Assembly (NCBI RefSeq): GCF_000661955.1 | Contig: NZ_CP007597.1 | Location: forward strand, 1,543,605 to 1,607,604 | Reading direction: 5' to 3' | Origin: Stenotrophomonas rhizophila | GTDB lineage: Bacteria > Pseudomonadota > Gammaproteobacteria > Xanthomonadales > Xanthomonadaceae | Length of the DNA stretch: 64,000 bases | In this document: positions 54,913 through 63,538 of the stretch, piece by piece | Position numbering within the stretch: position 1 is the stretch's first letter | Layout: the number at the start of each line of letters is the position of its first letter | Position numbers and translations under genes: made by a program | The notes under the pieces: model-generated | The model's database searches: none | What the model was told of the DNA's origin: nothing | Seen by the model: the letters and a program-made list of their open reading frames with translations, nothing else

Positions 54913-55757
54913 TATTTGCTGCGGTCGAGCACCAGCAGTGGGTCGATGCGGGTGTCGAACCAGTTCATGCCCCAATGCAGGTGCGGGCCGGTGGCACGGC
55001 CGGTGGCCCCAACCGCGGCAATCACCTGGCCCTGCTCGACGCGATCGCCCACCTTCACGTCGATGCGCGACAGGTGCAGGAAGTTCGAGCTGATGCCGAA
55101 GCCGTGGTCCAGCAGCAAGGTGCCGCCGGTGAGGTACAGGTCCGGGCCGGCGAAGGTCACCACGCCGGCCGCGGGGGCCTTGACCGGCGTGCCGGTGGGT
55201 ACGGCGATGTCCATGCCCGAATGGCCTGCGCCGGGCTGGCCGTTGTACACCCGGGCATTGCCGAAGCGTCCGCTGATGCGCCCCTGCACCGGCCAGATGA
55301 AGGGCTTGGCGAAGTCGGCACGGTCGTCGTCGCGCGCACGCGCCGCCGTCACCTGGGCCTGCTCGCGCTTGATCCGTTCGGCAATCGCCGGGGGCGGGTT
55401 GACCGTCTTGGGCGGCACGCCGTTGACGCGTTCGGTCGGCCAGTCGCGCGGGGTCACCGCGATGCTCACCGTGTCACTGCCGCTGTCGGGGCGCTGCACC
55501 TGGAGCTGCAGCGGTCCCTTCTCATCGCGGCCGATGCCGAACACCACGCTGCCATAGCCGCTCACCCGCAACGTGCGACCGGCGTACTGCACAACGCTGC
55601 CAGCCGGCACCTTGCCGATCACCATCGCGCCCTGCGAGGCGCTGGCCGGAAACACCACACGCGTGTCGGCCTGCGCCTGAGCCGGCGCAGGCAGCAGGGC
55701 GGCCACGCCCGCGCCACCTGCCGCCAGCAGGGCCAGGCCCAGCATCGATGCCCGCAT
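54912..55757 (-). CDS. M23-family peptidoglycan endopeptidase
   Basis: This exported protein of 281 residues has a signal peptide (to about APAQAQA). A beta-rich N-terminal domain precedes the LytM/M23 domain (about 150-280), with GRFGNARVYNGQPGAGHSGMDIAVPTGTP (in parts) and the H-x-H motif GPHLHWGMN. Zn-dependent M23 enzymes cut cross-linking peptides, or act as EnvC/NlpD-type amidase activators when degenerate. Here the zinc ligands look complete, so it should be active. The start codon overlaps the pyrC stop (TGATG), so it is translated with pyrC. Confidence 0.92.
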   Translation of the reverse strand: MRASMLGLALLAAGGAGVAALLPAPAQAQADTRVVFPASASQGAMVIGKVPAGSVVQYAGRTLRVSGYGSVVFGIGRDEKGPLQLQVQRPDSGSDTVSIAVTPRDWPTERVNGVPPKTVNPPPAIAERIKREQAQVTAARARDDDRADFAKPFIWPVQGRISGRFGNARVYNGQPGAGHSGMDIAVPTGTPVKAPAAGVVTFAGPDLYLTGGTLLLDHGFGISSNFLHLSRIDVKVGDRVEQGQVIAAVGATGRATGPHLHWGMNWFDTRIDPLLVLDRSK

Positions 55758-57103
55758 CAGCGGTCGAAGCTCATGCGCTGGCCGTTCGGCGCGCCCACCA
55801 GCTTCTCGCCGTCCCACGCCTGCTCGCCGTTGACCCAGGTCGAGGCGATGCGCGAACGGAAGGTCATGCCCTCGAACGGCGACCAGCCGCACTTGGACAG
55901 CACGTCCTCACGCTTCACGGTGAACGGCACGTCCTCCACCAGCACCAGGTCGGCGAAATAGCCTTCGCGCAGGTAGCCGCGCTGGCTCACGTCGAACAGC
56001 TGCGCCGGCGCATGGGCGAACTTCTGCACCACCTGGGTGATCTCCAGCTTGCCTTCGTGCACCAGCTCCAGCGCGGCCACCAGCGCGTACTGCACCAGTG
56101 GCAGGCCCGACGGCGCCTGCGGGTAGGGCTTCTGCTTTTCTTCCCAGGTGTGCGGGGCGTGGTCGGTGGCCAGCACGTCGATCACGTCCTCGGCCACGGC
56201 GCGGGTCAGCGCTTCGCGGTCGCTGGCTTCCTTGATCGCCGGGTTGCACTTGATCAGGTTACCCAGCCGCGCGTAATCGCTGCGGTCAAAGCGCAGGAAA
56301 TGGATGCAGGTTTCGGCGGTGATCTGCTTGCGGCTGCCATCGGCGCGGATCAGCGGGCCGCGTTCGAACAGCTTGAGCTCGTCGGCGGTGGAGATGTGCA
56401 GCACGTGCAGGCGGGTGCCATGCTTTTTGGCCAGCGACACGGCCAGCTCGGAGGACTTCAGGCAGGCCTCGCGCGAGCGGATGTCCGGGTGCTGCTCGGC
56501 GCTGAGCGCATCGCCGTACTTCTCGGCGTACTCCTTGGCCTTGGCATCGATCATCGGGGTGTCTTCGCAATGCGTGATGATCGGCGTCGGCGCGTCGCGG
56601 AAGATGGCGTCGAGGGTTTCCGGGTTGTCTACCAGCATGTTGCCGGTGGAGGCGCCCATGAACACCTTGATGCCCGGTGCGGTCTTGGGGTCCAGCGACT
56701 GGATGTGGGCCAGGTTGTCGTTGCTGGCGCCCATGTAGAAGCCGTAGTTGGCGCGCGCGCGACCGGCGGCGGCGTCGTATTTGGCCTGCAGGATCTCGGC
56801 GTTGAGCGTGGGCGGGTTGGTGTTGGGCATGTCCATGAAGCTGGTCAGCCCGCCGGCCACGGCCGCGGCCGACTCGGTGGCGATGTCGCCCTTGTGGGTC
56901 AGGCCCGGTTCGCGGAAATGGACCTGGTCGTCGATCATGCCCGGCAGCAGCCAGCGGCCGGCGGCATCGACCACGGTTTCACCCGGGCGCGCCTCCAGGC
57001 CGGTACCGATCTGCGCGATGCGGCCGTTTTCGATGCGCAGGTCGCCCTGACGGATGGTGCCTTCGTTGACCAGGCGGGCGTTGACGATGAGCGTGGAGGA
57101 CAT
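55757..57103 (-). CDS. pyrC: Dihydroorotase
   Basis: This amidohydrolase of 448 residues carries out the third step of pyrimidine synthesis, closing carbamoyl-aspartate to dihydroorotate. It has DDQVHFREPGLTHKGDI (His-x-His metal ligands), MPNTNPPT, HCED, HISTADELKL, and DHAPHTWEEK. The start at 57103 is supported by an AGGAAA and by homology of the N terminus. The gene sits between yidD and the M23 peptidase, all on the minus strand with 1-base gaps or overlaps. Confidence 0.95.
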   Translation of the reverse strand: MSSTLIVNARLVNEGTIRQGDLRIENGRIAQIGTGLEARPGETVVDAAGRWLLPGMIDDQVHFREPGLTHKGDIATESAAAVAGGLTSFMDMPNTNPPTLNAEILQAKYDAAAGRARANYGFYMGASNDNLAHIQSLDPKTAPGIKVFMGASTGNMLVDNPETLDAIFRDAPTPIITHCEDTPMIDAKAKEYAEKYGDALSAEQHPDIRSREACLKSSELAVSLAKKHGTRLHVLHISTADELKLFERGPLIRADGSRKQITAETCIHFLRFDRSDYARLGNLIKCNPAIKEASDREALTRAVAEDVIDVLATDHAPHTWEEKQKPYPQAPSGLPLVQYALVAALELVHEGKLEITQVVQKFAHAPAQLFDVSQRGYLREGYFADLVLVEDVPFTVKREDVLSKCGWSPFEGMTFRSRIASTWVNGEQAWDGEKLVGAPNGQRMSFDR

Positions 57104-57104
57104 T

Positions 57105-57362
57105 TCAGTGTTTTCCTGTGCAGCGGCAGGCAGCGTCGTGCGCGGCGCGCGGGGGCACCTCGTCGATGCCACCGGGATGGAAGGGATGGCAGCGGCCCAG
57201 GCGGCGCGCGGCGAGCCAGCTGCCGCGCGCGGGCCCATGCGTGGCGATGGCTTGCATGGCGTATTCAGAACAGCTGGGCATGAAGCGGCAGCGCGGCCCC
57301 AGCAGCGGGCTGATGAAGCGCTTGTAGAAGCGCAGCAGGGCAATGAGCAGGCGTGAGATCAC
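57105..57362 (-). CDS. yidD: Membrane protein insertion efficiency factor YidD
   Basis: This small membrane-associated protein of 85 residues helps YidC insert inner-membrane proteins. The amphipathic N terminus reads [21 protein letters not shown]. It is followed by the family hallmark [11 protein letters not shown] and [10 protein letters not shown]. It starts with GTG at 57362, and its stop lies one base from the pyrC start. yidD is usually near rpmH-rnpA-yidC at the origin, so this is a separate location. Confidence 0.92.
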   Translation of the reverse strand: MISRLLIALLRFYKRFISPLLGPRCRFMPSCSEYAMQAIATHGPARGSWLAARRLGRCHPFHPGGIDEVPPRAAHDAACRCTGKH

Positions 57363-57561
57363 CTGCCAATCTTAAGGCAGTTGGCATGAAGGGCGCATTT
57401 GTCGCAGGATGGGACGTTGGTCCCCTCCGCGCCCACGCGCGTGGCGGGCCGCCCCGGCCGTTGGCCGGGTCAGGTACCGAACTGCGCAAGCCGGCCCCGC
57501 TGGACGGGCGGACCGGCTCCACGCCTTGCGACTCCGGGGCTGAACGGAGTAGGCGGTGTGG

Positions 57562-57590
57562 TTGCTGCTGCTGGTCGGGTAGGCTATAAA
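57562..57590 (+). promoter_or_regulatory. Sigma-70 promoter of dksA
   Basis: TTGCTG (57562-57567) and TATAAA (57585-57590) have 17 bases between them, 45 bases upstream of the GTG start. The leader contains a GC hairpin (GGCCCG...CGGGCC). Confidence 0.7.
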
Positions 57591-57634
57591 GGCCCGCTTT
57601 CCCGGGCCCCGGGGAAACCAAGGAAGAGCGTTTC

Positions 57635-58873
57635 GTGGCTGCTAAAAAAACTGCAAAGAAGGCCGTCAAGGCCGCCAAGAAAACCGCCAAGCCTGTTGTT
57701 AAGAAGTTGGCGGCCAAGTCCGTTGCCAAGAAACCGGCTGCCAAGCCGGCTGGCAAGCCTGCATCCAAACAACCGGCGGCCAGGACGGCACCCGTAAAGA
57801 AACCTGTCGCCAAGACCCCGGCCAAGGCGGTGAAGAAAGCCGTCGCCAAGAAGCCGGTGGTGAGCAAGGCGCCGGTGAAGAAGGCCGCGCCTGCCAAGAA
57901 GGTCGTGGCCAAGAAGGCCGCGGTGGCCAAGCCGGTCGCCAAGGCGCCGGTGAAAAAGACTGCATCGGCCAAGACCGTCGCGAAAAAATCCGTGAAGCCG
58001 GCAGCTGTCAAGCCGGCCTCCACGCCAGCACCGGTGAAGAAGGCGGCGGTCAAACAGCCGCCAGCCAAGCCGGTGAAGGCAAGTAAAACCGCCAGCAAGC
58101 CCGTGGCAACCAAGCCGGCCGCCAAGCCGGTTGCAGCACCCGTAGTGAAGTCCGCACCGAAGCCGGCATCGCCGGCGCCGGCCAAGTCTGTCCCGGCCAA
58201 GAGCGCGGCCAAACCTGCTACCCCTCCGGCGTCCGCGCCGGCGCCGGCAGCAGCCGCCCCCGCCTCCAAGGCCCCGCAAAACAAGAATCCCGTGCCCGTT
58301 TCGAAATCGCCTGCAAAAACCCCCGCCAAGTCCGAGTCCGCCCCCAAGCCCGTGTCGCGTCCGGTCGGCAAGGTCGCCGTTGCCGTGGCAGCGCGCTCGT
58401 CCGCCCCGGCACCGCGCACCAAGGTCAAGGTGGTGGAATACAAGACTGACGAAGCCACCGGTCGTCCGATCCTGCCCGACGGCTACAAGCCGAGTGCGGA
58501 AGAGGAATACATGAGCCCGCTGCAGCTGGAGTATTTCCGCCAGCGTCTGCAGCACTGGCGCAATGATCTGGTGGAGGAATCCAAGCAGACCATCGCCAAC
58601 CTGCAGGAAGAAGTGCGTGACATCGGCGATGAAGCCGAACGCGCCACCCGCGAGACCGAGAACTCGCTGGAACTGCGTACCCGCGATCGTTACCGCAAGC
58701 TGATCGGCAAGATCAACAGCACGCTGAAGCGTCTGGAAGACGGTGACTACGGCTACTGCGTGGACACCGGCGAAGAGATCGGCCTGGATCGTCTGGAAGC
58801 GCGTCTCACCGCTGAGCGCACGATCGACGCCCAGGAACGTTGGGAGCACCTGCAGAAGCAGCAGGGCGACTGA
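57635..58873 (+). CDS. dksA: DksA-family RNA polymerase-binding protein with Lys/Ala-rich extension
   Basis: The protein has 412 residues, against about 150 for E. coli DksA. Residues 1 to about 258 are almost entirely Lys, Ala, Pro and Val repeats (KKAVKAAKKTAKPVVKK and similar), resembling histone H1 tails. The C-terminal part (about 265-412) is DksA: LEYFRQRLQHWRNDLVEE coiled coil with DIGDEA at the tip (D-x2-D-x-A) and RDRYRKLIGKINSTLKRLED. The zinc site is mostly lost: YCVDTG retains only the first Cys, and the usual second pair reads TIDA. DksA binds RNA polymerase with ppGpp. The extension could bind DNA. It starts with GTG, behind AAGGA. Confidence 0.93.
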   Translation: MAAKKTAKKAVKAAKKTAKPVVKKLAAKSVAKKPAAKPAGKPASKQPAARTAPVKKPVAKTPAKAVKKAVAKKPVVSKAPVKKAAPAKKVVAKKAAVAKPVAKAPVKKTASAKTVAKKSVKPAAVKPASTPAPVKKAAVKQPPAKPVKASKTASKPVATKPAAKPVAAPVVKSAPKPASPAPAKSVPAKSAAKPATPPASAPAPAAAAPASKAPQNKNPVPVSKSPAKTPAKSESAPKPVSRPVGKVAVAVAARSSAPAPRTKVKVVEYKTDEATGRPILPDGYKPSAEEEYMSPLQLEYFRQRLQHWRNDLVEESKQTIANLQEEVRDIGDEAERATRETENSLELRTRDRYRKLIGKINSTLKRLEDGDYGYCVDTGEEIGLDRLEARLTAERTIDAQERWEHLQKQQGD

Positions 58874-58897
58874 TTTTCTGGTGGTTGATGGATAGTG

Positions 58898-58925
58898 AAA
58901 AGCCCGGCTTCGGCCGGGCTTTTTT
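58898..58925 (+). terminator. Terminator of dksA
   Basis: AAAAGCCCGGC, a TTCG loop, GCCGGGCT and a seven-T run begin 24 bases after the stop. The hairpin is nearly the same as the htpX terminator. Confidence 0.95.
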
Positions 58926-58970
58926 GTGGTTCGGTGGCGAGGGGCGCGGCGCCTGATTGCCATCTCGCGG

Positions 58971-59075
58971 GCGCTGGCGGGTCACCCTCGGCAGGACACG
59001 CCAGATCCCCTCCATGGTGCTCGTCTGGCGCCATCCATGGCGCCAACGGTCCTGCCTAGGGTGACCCGCCAGCGC
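58971..59075. repeat. Long nested inverted repeat, copy C
   Basis: The arms 58971-58997 and 59049-59075 pair over 27 bases with one mismatch. The loop carries the inner palindrome GGCGCCAT-CC-ATGGCGCC, shared with copy A, but otherwise differs. It is the third member of the family seen at 42.2-42.5 kb. Confidence 0.82.
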
Positions 59076-59127
59076 CTTGACGGTGCGTCGCATGTGCGGG
59101 TCGGAACCCATCACGGGCCGCACCGGG

Positions 59128-59203
59128 GTAGAGCCGACCGTTGGTCGGCTGCCGTCGCCACGGGGGTGCGACAACGCCGTACCGACCAACGGTCGGTACC
59201 TAC
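59128..59203. repeat. Two SMAG REP palindromes
   Basis: A direct unit begins at 59128. An inverted unit at 59179-59203 has the stem GTACCGACC/GGTCGGTAC. The inverted unit's GTAG supplies the TAG stop codon of the minus-strand MFS gene (59200-59202). Confidence 0.88.
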
Positions 59204-60453
59204 TGCAGATCCCGCAGGTTCAACCGGCGCAGCGTCGGGTTCTTCCAGGCGGTGATGCCGGCCACGCTGAGCACGGCGAAACCGCCCAGGACCACGGCCG
59301 GGGCCAGACCCAACAGCTTGGCCATGGTGCCCGCATAGAACGCGCCCAGTTCGTTGGACGAACTGATGAAGATGCCATTGATGGACGACACGCGGCCGCG
59401 CATCTCCTCCGGCGTGGCCAGCTGCAGGATGGTCGAGCGGACCACCACCGACACGCCGTCGAATGCCCCGTAGAACAACAGGATCAGCGCCGACAGCCAG
59501 AAGCTGTGCGACAGCCCGAAGCCGATCACGCACAGGCCGAAGCCGGCCACCGCGAACAGCAGTACGCGGCCGGCATTGCGCTGCAGCGGCCGGCGGGCCA
59601 GCCACAGGCCCACGCAGACCGACCCGAGCGCGGGGGCCGCGCGCAGGATGCCCAGGCCTTCCGGGCCGTGGTGCAGGATTTCATGCAGGAACGCCGGCAG
59701 CATCGCCACCACACCGCCGAGCAGCACCGAAAACATGTCCAGTGCCATCGCCCCGACCATGATCCGGTTGCCGAGCACGAAGCGACCGCCCTCGGCGATG
59801 CTCTTGAAGATCGGCGCGGCCGGGCCGGTGTGCACCGGTTCGGAGACGCGCAGCACGGCCAGGCAGCCGACCGCGATCAACGCCACCGCCACCGCCACGC
59901 CATAGGCCACCCCCTTGCCGCCCCAGGCCACCAGCAGGCCGCCCAGCGCCGGGCCGGCCACCATGCCGGCCTGGAACACCACCGCGCCCAGGCCCGCACC
60001 ACGCGCGTACTGCTGGCGCTCGAGCACGCGGGCGAACAGGGCGTTGTAGATCGGCGACAGGAACGCCCGGACCATGCCGGTCATGGCGATGGCCGCATAG
60101 ATCGGCCACACCCCGTGGAACGGCAGCCAGCCCTGGGCTACGGCGGTGAGCACCACGGCGGTCAGCACCAGGCCGCTGGCGGCAACCATGCCCAGCCGGC
60201 GGCGGGGCAGGTGGTCGACCAGATAGCCGGCGAACGGGGCCACGCAGAAGAACGGCAGCACCTCGGCCAGCCCCACCAGGCCCAGCGAGAACGGATTGCG
60301 GGTCACTTCGTAGATGTGCCAGCCCACCGTGACCGCCACGATCTGGTAGGACAGCATCGCGCAGATGCGGTAGGCCAGCAGCAGCGAGAAGCCGGGACGG
60401 GCCAGCAGGGTCAGCGCGCTTTCGGCGGGCTCGGCAGGGGCGTCGGTACTCAC
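59200..60453 (-). CDS. MFS transporter
   Basis: This inner-membrane transporter of 417 residues has about twelve helices. It has LGLVGLAEVLPFFCVAPFAGYLVDHLPRRRL in its first third (loop 2-3 with the D-x2-PRRR basic motif), and ATPEEMRGRVSSINGIFISS near the C terminus. These features resemble Bcr/EntS-like and other drug or siderophore exporters, but the substrate is unknown. The start is GTG (60453), overlapping the sufE stop as GTGA, and its stop codon is part of a REP head. It is likely co-translated with sufE. Confidence 0.86.
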   Translation of the reverse strand: MSTDAPAEPAESALTLLARPGFSLLLAYRICAMLSYQIVAVTVGWHIYEVTRNPFSLGLVGLAEVLPFFCVAPFAGYLVDHLPRRRLGMVAASGLVLTAVVLTAVAQGWLPFHGVWPIYAAIAMTGMVRAFLSPIYNALFARVLERQQYARGAGLGAVVFQAGMVAGPALGGLLVAWGGKGVAYGVAVAVALIAVGCLAVLRVSEPVHTGPAAPIFKSIAEGGRFVLGNRIMVGAMALDMFSVLLGGVVAMLPAFLHEILHHGPEGLGILRAAPALGSVCVGLWLARRPLQRNAGRVLLFAVAGFGLCVIGFGLSHSFWLSALILLFYGAFDGVSVVVRSTILQLATPEEMRGRVSSINGIFISSSNELGAFYAGTMAKLLGLAPAVVLGGFAVLSVAGITAWKNPTLRRLNLRDLQ

Positions 60454-60899
60454 GACTGGGCGTGCTGCGACTGCGCGGTCTCGCGGATGAAGGCCAGCAT
60501 CGCCGCAACGCCGTTGCTGCGGGTGGGCGACAGATGGCGGGACAGGCCGATGTCCTGGATGTAGGTCGGTTCGGTGGCCAGGATCTCGGCGGCCGAACGG
60601 CCCGAATACACCCGCAGGGCGAGGTAGATCAGCCCGGAGACGATCGCCGAGTCGCTGATGGCGTGGAAGCGCAGCTGCTGCGCGTTGCCCTCGGGCACGA
60701 TCCACACCATCGACTGGCAGCCCAGCAGGCGGTGCTCTTCGGTCTTCCACGCGTCGGGGAAGGTCGGCAGCTTGCGGCCAAGATCGATCAGGTACTGGTA
60801 GCGCTCGGACCAGTCGCTGAAGAAGGCGAATTCATCGGCGATGGCCGCCTGTGCCTCTGCAGCGGTGGGTTCAAGCGGGAACGGGGAAGCAAGGGTCAT
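60450..60899 (-). CDS. sufE: Sulfur-acceptor protein SufE
   Basis: This cytoplasmic protein of 149 residues accepts sulfur from the SufS cysteine desulfurase for Fe-S cluster assembly. The motif LLGCQSMVW places the acceptor Cys near 60. Other conserved parts are SDWSERYQYLIDLGRKLP at the N terminus and a C-terminal helix. No sufS, sufB or other suf gene is near, which is common for a dispersed sufE. It overlaps the MFS start by four bases. Confidence 0.93.
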   Translation of the reverse strand: MTLASPFPLEPTAAEAQAAIADEFAFFSDWSERYQYLIDLGRKLPTFPDAWKTEEHRLLGCQSMVWIVPEGNAQQLRFHAISDSAIVSGLIYLALRVYSGRSAAEILATEPTYIQDIGLSRHLSPTRSNGVAAMLAFIRETAQSQHAQS

Positions 60900-61020
60900 G
60901 GGGGACTCCGGGCCGGTAGCTGCCTTCCGTGGTCAGGCCGTGGTGGTTCGGGGGGAACACCCGGCCATCCGTGGCCGGATCTGTGTCGCGGTGGCGCCCG
61001 GCGGTCGGCCGGGCGGGGCA

Positions 61021-62391
61021 TCAACGCTTGCGTACCCAGCGCACACCCTGGGCGGTGTCTTCCAGCGCGATGCCTTCGGCGGCCAGCTGGTCGCGGATGG
61101 CGTCGGCGCGGGCGAAGTCGCGGCCCTGCTTGGCGGCGGTGCGGGCATCGATCAAGCCCTGGATGCGCGCATCGTCATCGGTGTCGCCCGGTGCGTTGCC
61201 AAACCAGGCGGCCGGATCCTGCTGCAGCAGGCCCAGCGCCAGGCCGGCCCCGAGCAGCGCGGTCTTCCAGCGGGCCTGGTCGGCTGGCGCGGCCTTGCGG
61301 GCTTCGCCAGCGATGCGGGCCAGTTCGGCCAAGGCCTGCGGCGTGTTGAGGTCGTCGTCCAGGGCCGCGTCCATCTCCGCGGGGATGGACGCAGTGGCCT
61401 CGACGGCGGCCAGGTCGCGCAGGGTGCCGTACAGCCGGTCCAGCGTGCGCGCGGACTGTTCGATCAGCGCGTCGGACCAGTCCAGCGGCTGCCGGTAGTG
61501 CGCCGACAGCAGCGCATAGCGCAGCGCCTCGGGCGCATGCTTGCGCACCAGGTCGTGCACGCGCTCGATGTTGCCGATCGACTTGCTCATCTTGGCACCG
61601 CCAAAGTTGAGCATGCCGTTGTGCAGCCAGAACCGGGCGAAGGTCTGGCCGCCGTGGGCGCACTCGCTCTGCGCGATCTCGTTCTCGTGGTGCGGGAACT
61701 GCAGGTCCACGCCACCGGCATGGATATCGATGGTCGGGCCCAGGTGCGCGGCCGCCATCGCCGAGCATTCGATGTGCCAGCCCGGACGACCCCGACCCCA
61801 CGGCGATTCCCAGCCGGGCAGGTCGTCGCTGGAGGGCTTCCACAGGACGAAATCGCCCGGGTCGCGCTTGTACGGGGCCACGTCCACGCGTGCGCCGGCC
61901 AGCATTTCGTCCGGGTCGCGGCGCGACAACTTGCCATACCCGGCATAGGAACCGACCGAAAACAGCACGTGGCCTTCGGCGGCGTAGGCGTGGCCGGCCG
62001 TGATCAGCTGCTCGATCATGGTGACGATCTGCGGAATGTGCGCAGTGGCTTCCGGCTCGATGTCCGGCGGCACCACGCCCAGCGCGGCCATGTCCTCCCG
62101 GTAGGCCGCGGCGAAGCGGTCGGTGATCGCCGAGATCGGCACGCCCTGTTCACGCGCGGCGGTGTTGATCTTGTCGTCCACGTCGGTGATGTTGCGGGCG
62201 TAGCGCAGGCCGCCGAAGCGGCGCCGCAGCAGGTCGGCCAGCACCCCGAAGACCACCGGGCCGCGGGCGTTGCCGATGTGGACATAGTTGTAGACCGTGG
62301 GGCCGCACACATACAGGGTCGGACAGGTCGGATCGAGCGGGGTGAACGGTTCGAGCTGGCGTGTCAGGTTGTTGTGCAGGCGCAGGGTCAT
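61021..62391 (-). CDS. cysS: Cysteinyl-tRNA synthetase
   Basis: This class I synthetase of 456 residues charges tRNA-Cys. It has the zinc-site Cys in [19 protein letters not shown] (containing the HIGH-type HIGN), WHIECSAMA with a further zinc ligand, [10 protein letters not shown], and KMSKSIGN. I chose the start at 62391 over the ATG ten codons upstream because it gives the usual N terminus [10 protein letters not shown]. It is followed after 121 bases by sufE on the same strand. Both deal with sulfur, though by different routes. Confidence 0.97.
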   Translation of the reverse strand: MTLRLHNNLTRQLEPFTPLDPTCPTLYVCGPTVYNYVHIGNARGPVVFGVLADLLRRRFGGLRYARNITDVDDKINTAAREQGVPISAITDRFAAAYREDMAALGVVPPDIEPEATAHIPQIVTMIEQLITAGHAYAAEGHVLFSVGSYAGYGKLSRRDPDEMLAGARVDVAPYKRDPGDFVLWKPSSDDLPGWESPWGRGRPGWHIECSAMAAAHLGPTIDIHAGGVDLQFPHHENEIAQSECAHGGQTFARFWLHNGMLNFGGAKMSKSIGNIERVHDLVRKHAPEALRYALLSAHYRQPLDWSDALIEQSARTLDRLYGTLRDLAAVEATASIPAEMDAALDDDLNTPQALAELARIAGEARKAAPADQARWKTALLGAGLALGLLQQDPAAWFGNAPGDTDDDARIQGLIDARTAAKQGRDFARADAIRDQLAAEGIALEDTAQGVRWVRKR

Positions 62392-62581
62392 GGGGGCGGT
62401 GGTGGGGGCAAAAGGGGGCAAGCCCGCGATTTTAGATCACATCGGCGCCCAGCGCCGGGGCCGCGCGGCAACCGGCCCGGGGCAGGGGGGCTATGGGCAG
62501 AATCATCGCGGAAGGGTAATGTTCAGCCCCTTGTGCCTGGCACTGCCTAAACTATCCACCTTGTCCACTTCCCTGTTGCCA

Positions 62582-63145
62582 ATGAAATCCGCTTCGTTGT
62601 TGACCCTGACCTGCCTGCTTGGCGGTGCTGCCTCCGTGGCCTGCGCCCAGGACGGCGAGGTCCGGAACCGGGTGGTGATCGTGGAGAACGTGAAGTTCGA
62701 CTACGCCCAGGTGCTCAACGTCGAACCGGTGTTCCAGACGCTGCGCGCGACCCGCACCGAAGAACACTGCGAGCCGGTCTCCACGCGCACGCTGGCTCCG
62801 GTCAACGTCACCGGGGAAGAGCCGCAGGAAGACAAGGGCCGGTTCGGCCGTTTCATGGATTCGGTGCGCTCCATCTTCCGCCGCGAAGACGGCACCGAGG
62901 AAGAGATGCCGGTGGCCGAAGCGCCCGCACCGGCGGCCAACAACGGCCCGCTGTTGACCCGTGAATGCCGGATCATCCCGGTCGGCCGCGAGTTCCGCCG
63001 GCCGATCGCCTACGACGTGGATTACGTCTACAAGGGCACCAAGTACCGCTCGCGCCTGCCCGAAGATCCGGGCAACCGGCTCAAGATCCGCGTCTCGATC
63101 ACCCCGTGGATCGGCGCCGAGCAGGGCAGCGCGGCCAATCCCTGA
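62582..63145 (+). CDS. Secreted hypothetical protein, 187 residues
   Basis: This exported protein has a signal peptide (MKSASLLTLTCLLGGAASVACAQ). The mature part has NRVVIVENVKFDYAQVLNVEPVFQ in its N-terminal third, a charged middle (FMDSVRSIFRREDGTEEE), and a C-terminal block with PIAYDVDYVYKGTKYRSRLP that resembles the region after the glycine zipper in 2TM envelope proteins, but no zipper is seen. An earlier ATG at 62519 behind GGAAGGG is close to a ribosome site but would disrupt the signal peptide. Function is unknown. Confidence 0.78.
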   Translation: MKSASLLTLTCLLGGAASVACAQDGEVRNRVVIVENVKFDYAQVLNVEPVFQTLRATRTEEHCEPVSTRTLAPVNVTGEEPQEDKGRFGRFMDSVRSIFRREDGTEEEMPVAEAPAPAANNGPLLTRECRIIPVGREFRRPIAYDVDYVYKGTKYRSRLPEDPGNRLKIRVSITPWIGAEQGSAANP

Positions 63146-63231
63146 GGCCGTTCACCGGCCCTGTGAAGGGTGTCCCACCCCGTGAGGGGCGTACCCGGCC
63201 ACGGCCGGTGCCCACAATTGACATTCAGGCC

Positions 63232-63260
63232 TTGCACCCACCCGGGGTGCATGCAAAGAT
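63232..63260 (+). promoter_or_regulatory. Candidate promoter of the argF' leader
   Basis: TTGCAC (63232-63237), 17 bases, AAAGAT (63255-63260). A dyad TGCACCC...GGGTGCA (63233-63251) overlaps the spacer and might be an operator. The predicted transcript would begin only a few bases before the leader ATG. This is a weak match and is given as a candidate. Confidence 0.3.
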
Positions 63261-63268
63261 GGGCGGCC

Positions 63269-63370
63269 ATGAAACTCACCGACTTCCAGCACGACACCAG
63301 CGCCGCCCGTATGGCTACGGGCATGACGTCGCGTGCCCGCCGACCGGAACCCCACATTTTCGCTGGGTAA
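63269..63370 (+). CDS. Putative Arg-rich leader peptide of argF' (33 residues)
   Basis: This short ORF begins with ATG 63269 and ends with TAA at 63368-63370. It contains four Arg: residue 14 and then 22, 24 and 25 in SRARRP. The coding and stop regions overlap the alternative hairpins described for the attenuator. The stop codon lies inside the segment that would form the antiterminator. The ribosome site is weak (GGGCGG just upstream). It sits 168 bases before the arginine-pathway gene argF'. I infer a role as attenuation leader. It has not been shown that it is translated. Confidence 0.6.
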   Translation: MKLTDFQHDTSAARMATGMTSRARRPEPHIFAG

Positions 63371-63423
63371 CCGGAGCTTCGTGCTGTCTGTTCGGAAAAC
63401 CCAGCCCCCGCGCTGGGTTTTTT
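63344..63423 (+). promoter_or_regulatory. Putative transcription attenuator of argF'
   Basis: Four RNA segments can pair in turn. Segment 1 (63344-63352, CCGG..ACCC) lies just after the Arg codons. Segment 2 (63362-63374, GCTGGGTAACCGG) includes the leader stop. Segment 3 is 63399-63405 (ACCCAGC). Segment 4 is 63412-63418 (GCTGGGT), followed by a T-run to 63423. The 3:4 pair is an intrinsic terminator whose arms extend to AAAACCCAGC and GCTGGGTTTT. Segment 2 repeats segment 4 exactly and so can pair with 3 instead. Segment 1 can sequester 2. A ribosome stalled at Arg 24-25 would cover 1, free 2 and prevent termination. Confidence 0.7.
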
Positions 63424-63538
63424 CGTTTCTACGATCTGAAAAGTTTCATCTGTATACGTTTTGTTGAGCCCTGAACGCGCCCCGGCGCCCCCAACCTCCG
63501 CCGGCAACGGTGGAAAACCAGCCGCAAAGGATCGATCG

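Noticed and set aside
53982..55093. Many 80-180-residue ORFs on both strands within the 54-kb array
   Set aside because: They share the same repeated peptide blocks because they read through the 143-bp REP units. They have no ribosome binding sites and no independent coding signal.
59077..60564. Plus-strand ORF opposite the MFS transporter
   Set aside because: It is a His/Arg/Gln-rich shadow. The opposite frame shows twelve membrane helices.
63218..63223. TTGACA as the -35 box of the argF' leader
   Set aside because: No acceptable -10 box lies 16-18 bases downstream (CCCGGG is there). The TTGCAC/AAAGAT pair is a better, still weak, candidate.
63150..63268. ArgR operator upstream of argF'
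   Set aside because: Only a single ATTCA half-site is visible. No pair matching the ARG-box dyad could be found.
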